DNA from: Sandaracinaceae bacterium
GTDB taxonomy: Bacteria; Myxococcota_A; Polyangia; Polyangiales; JADJQN01
DNA: 64,000 nt
Direction of reading: 5' to 3'
Assembly (NCBI GenBank): GCA_016712745.1
Contig: JADJQN010000001.1
Span: forward strand, 248,001 to 312,000
Shown here: positions 63,545-64,000 of the stretch, piece by piece
How positions within the stretch are numbered: the stretch's first letter is position 1
Layout of the letters: each line of letters opens with the position of its first letter
Notes under the pieces: model-generated
What the model was told of the DNA's origin: nothing
Seen by the model: the letters and a program-made list of their open reading frames with translations, nothing else
Databases searched by the model: none
Made by a program: the position numbers and the translations under genes

Positions 63545-64000
63545 TCAAAGGATCACGTTCAGCTTCTTGCGTCCCGTAATCGGCGCTCGCGGCCTTCGTG
63601 CGATTTCGCCGATAGCCGCCCCTCGCTCCAAGGACGGGGTGGTCTCGCCCGCCGACGGGCGTGCGAGCGCGCGCCCGTAAAACCAGGCGATGAACGCTTC
63701 GTTTTGCTCATGCCACATCGTCTCGGCGATTCGGTCCGCGACTTTCGCTGTGTAGCGCTCATGCCAACACTGCGTGCCGCCAGCGAGATCGGTGCGGCCT
63801 GTCTCCGCTTTGTTCGCGCACGCGCAATAGCTCGAGCAGCGCCACCGTTCTCCGCATGGACCACACTCCGGATTCACGGGTCCGCGCGCGCATGCGTGCT
63901 GATGCGTCGGTTGCCACGAGTCGACGTGGCCCATCACGTTTTCGGGATCCTCGTCTTCAGCAACGAGACGTTCGCACGAGTAAATATTGCCACTCGGTGC
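63545..64000 (-). CDS. Radical-SAM/SPASM protein, 5' end outside window
   Basis: About 151 C-terminal residues are visible and the frame stays open to base 64000 on the minus strand. The sequence begins with SGNIYSCERLVAEDE and GHVDS, continues with CGPCGERWRCSSYCACANKAETG and CWHERYT, and later EAFIAWFYGR. This is a SPASM auxiliary iron-sulfur domain typical of peptide-modifying radical-SAM enzymes. The catalytic barrel lies beyond the window. Any precursor peptide would also be outside, and none is visible in the 64 bases to the lipoprotein gene. Confidence 0.85.
   Translation of the reverse strand, partial: APSGNIYSCERLVAEDEDPENVMGHVDSWQPTHQHACARGPVNPECGPCGERWRCSSYCACANKAETGRTDLAGGTQCWHERYTAKVADRIAETMWHEQNEAFIAWFYGRALARPSAGETTPSLERGAAIGEIARRPRAPITGRKKLNVIL

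Overview
The window looks like chromosomal DNA of a high-GC deltaproteobacterium-type organism, most likely Myxococcota (Polyangia-like). This is inferred from several things: an MglA-type GTPase, a PilT-like ATPase and a PilZ protein, many Cys-rich lipoproteins with Asp/Gly/Ala/Thr-rich linkers, a Calx-beta/FG-GAP lipoprotein, and dense ATGA-overlapped operons. No rRNA, tRNA, CRISPR array, insertion sequence or phage gene was recognised. Coding density is very high and no gene-free stretch exceeds about 200 bases.

Region 1 (1-8.4 kb): a TPR protein cut by the window edge, a large surface lipoprotein, a SET-domain methyltransferase and a frameshifted MFS transporter. Region 2 (8.4-11.5 kb, minus strand): a translationally coupled trio of YjbQ, a secreted M1-type peptidase and a membrane protein. 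Region 3 (11.5-23.7 kb): housekeeping genes tsaE, carB, greA and recG, mixed with a secreted hydrolase, two lipoproteins, a GIY-YIG protein and a PilT-like ATPase. Region 4 (23.7-39.7 kb): a membrane sulfatase-fold/HEAT protein coupled to recG, an MglA-like GTPase, an amidohydrolase lipoprotein, an MBL-fold hydrolase, a frameshifted transglutaminase-like/P-domain protein, an M74-like peptidase lipoprotein, an NHL/SMP-30-type lipoprotein, a frameshifted aldehyde dehydrogenase, a DUF192 protein and a cyclophilin.

Region 5 (39.8-58.8 kb) is the most distinctive part and looks like a glycan or surface-polymer locus. A minus-strand operon (46.9 to 39.8 kb) carries a GH5-like hydrolase, a small Cys-rich exported protein, two SGNH hydrolases, an SxtJ-family membrane protein, a NodU/CmcH-type carbamoyltransferase, a DUF5989 mini-protein and a GT-C-type membrane protein. 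Facing away from it are an ABC exporter and a three-part protein: NodB deacetylase, GT2 glycosyltransferase and a C-terminal domain that resembles a radical-SAM barrel without cluster cysteines. Converging on that protein is a coupled trio of a GT2 and two radical-SAM proteins. Next come a nucleotide-sugar dehydrogenase, a glycosyltransferase and a YfhO-like membrane protein. The probable theme is synthesis, carbamoylation or acyl editing, and export of a decorated polysaccharide, with radical-SAM chemistry of unknown target.

Region 6 (58.7-64 kb): a spermidine-synthase-like protein, two small conserved proteins, another glycosyltransferase, a PilZ protein coupled to a lipoprotein, and the C-terminal SPASM part of a radical-SAM enzyme cut by the window end.

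Three genes (about 7.35, 32.25 and 37.2 kb) carry single-base frameshifts. Each sits in a short G/C run and is repaired by adding one G/C, which suggests base-calling or assembly indels more than real gene decay.
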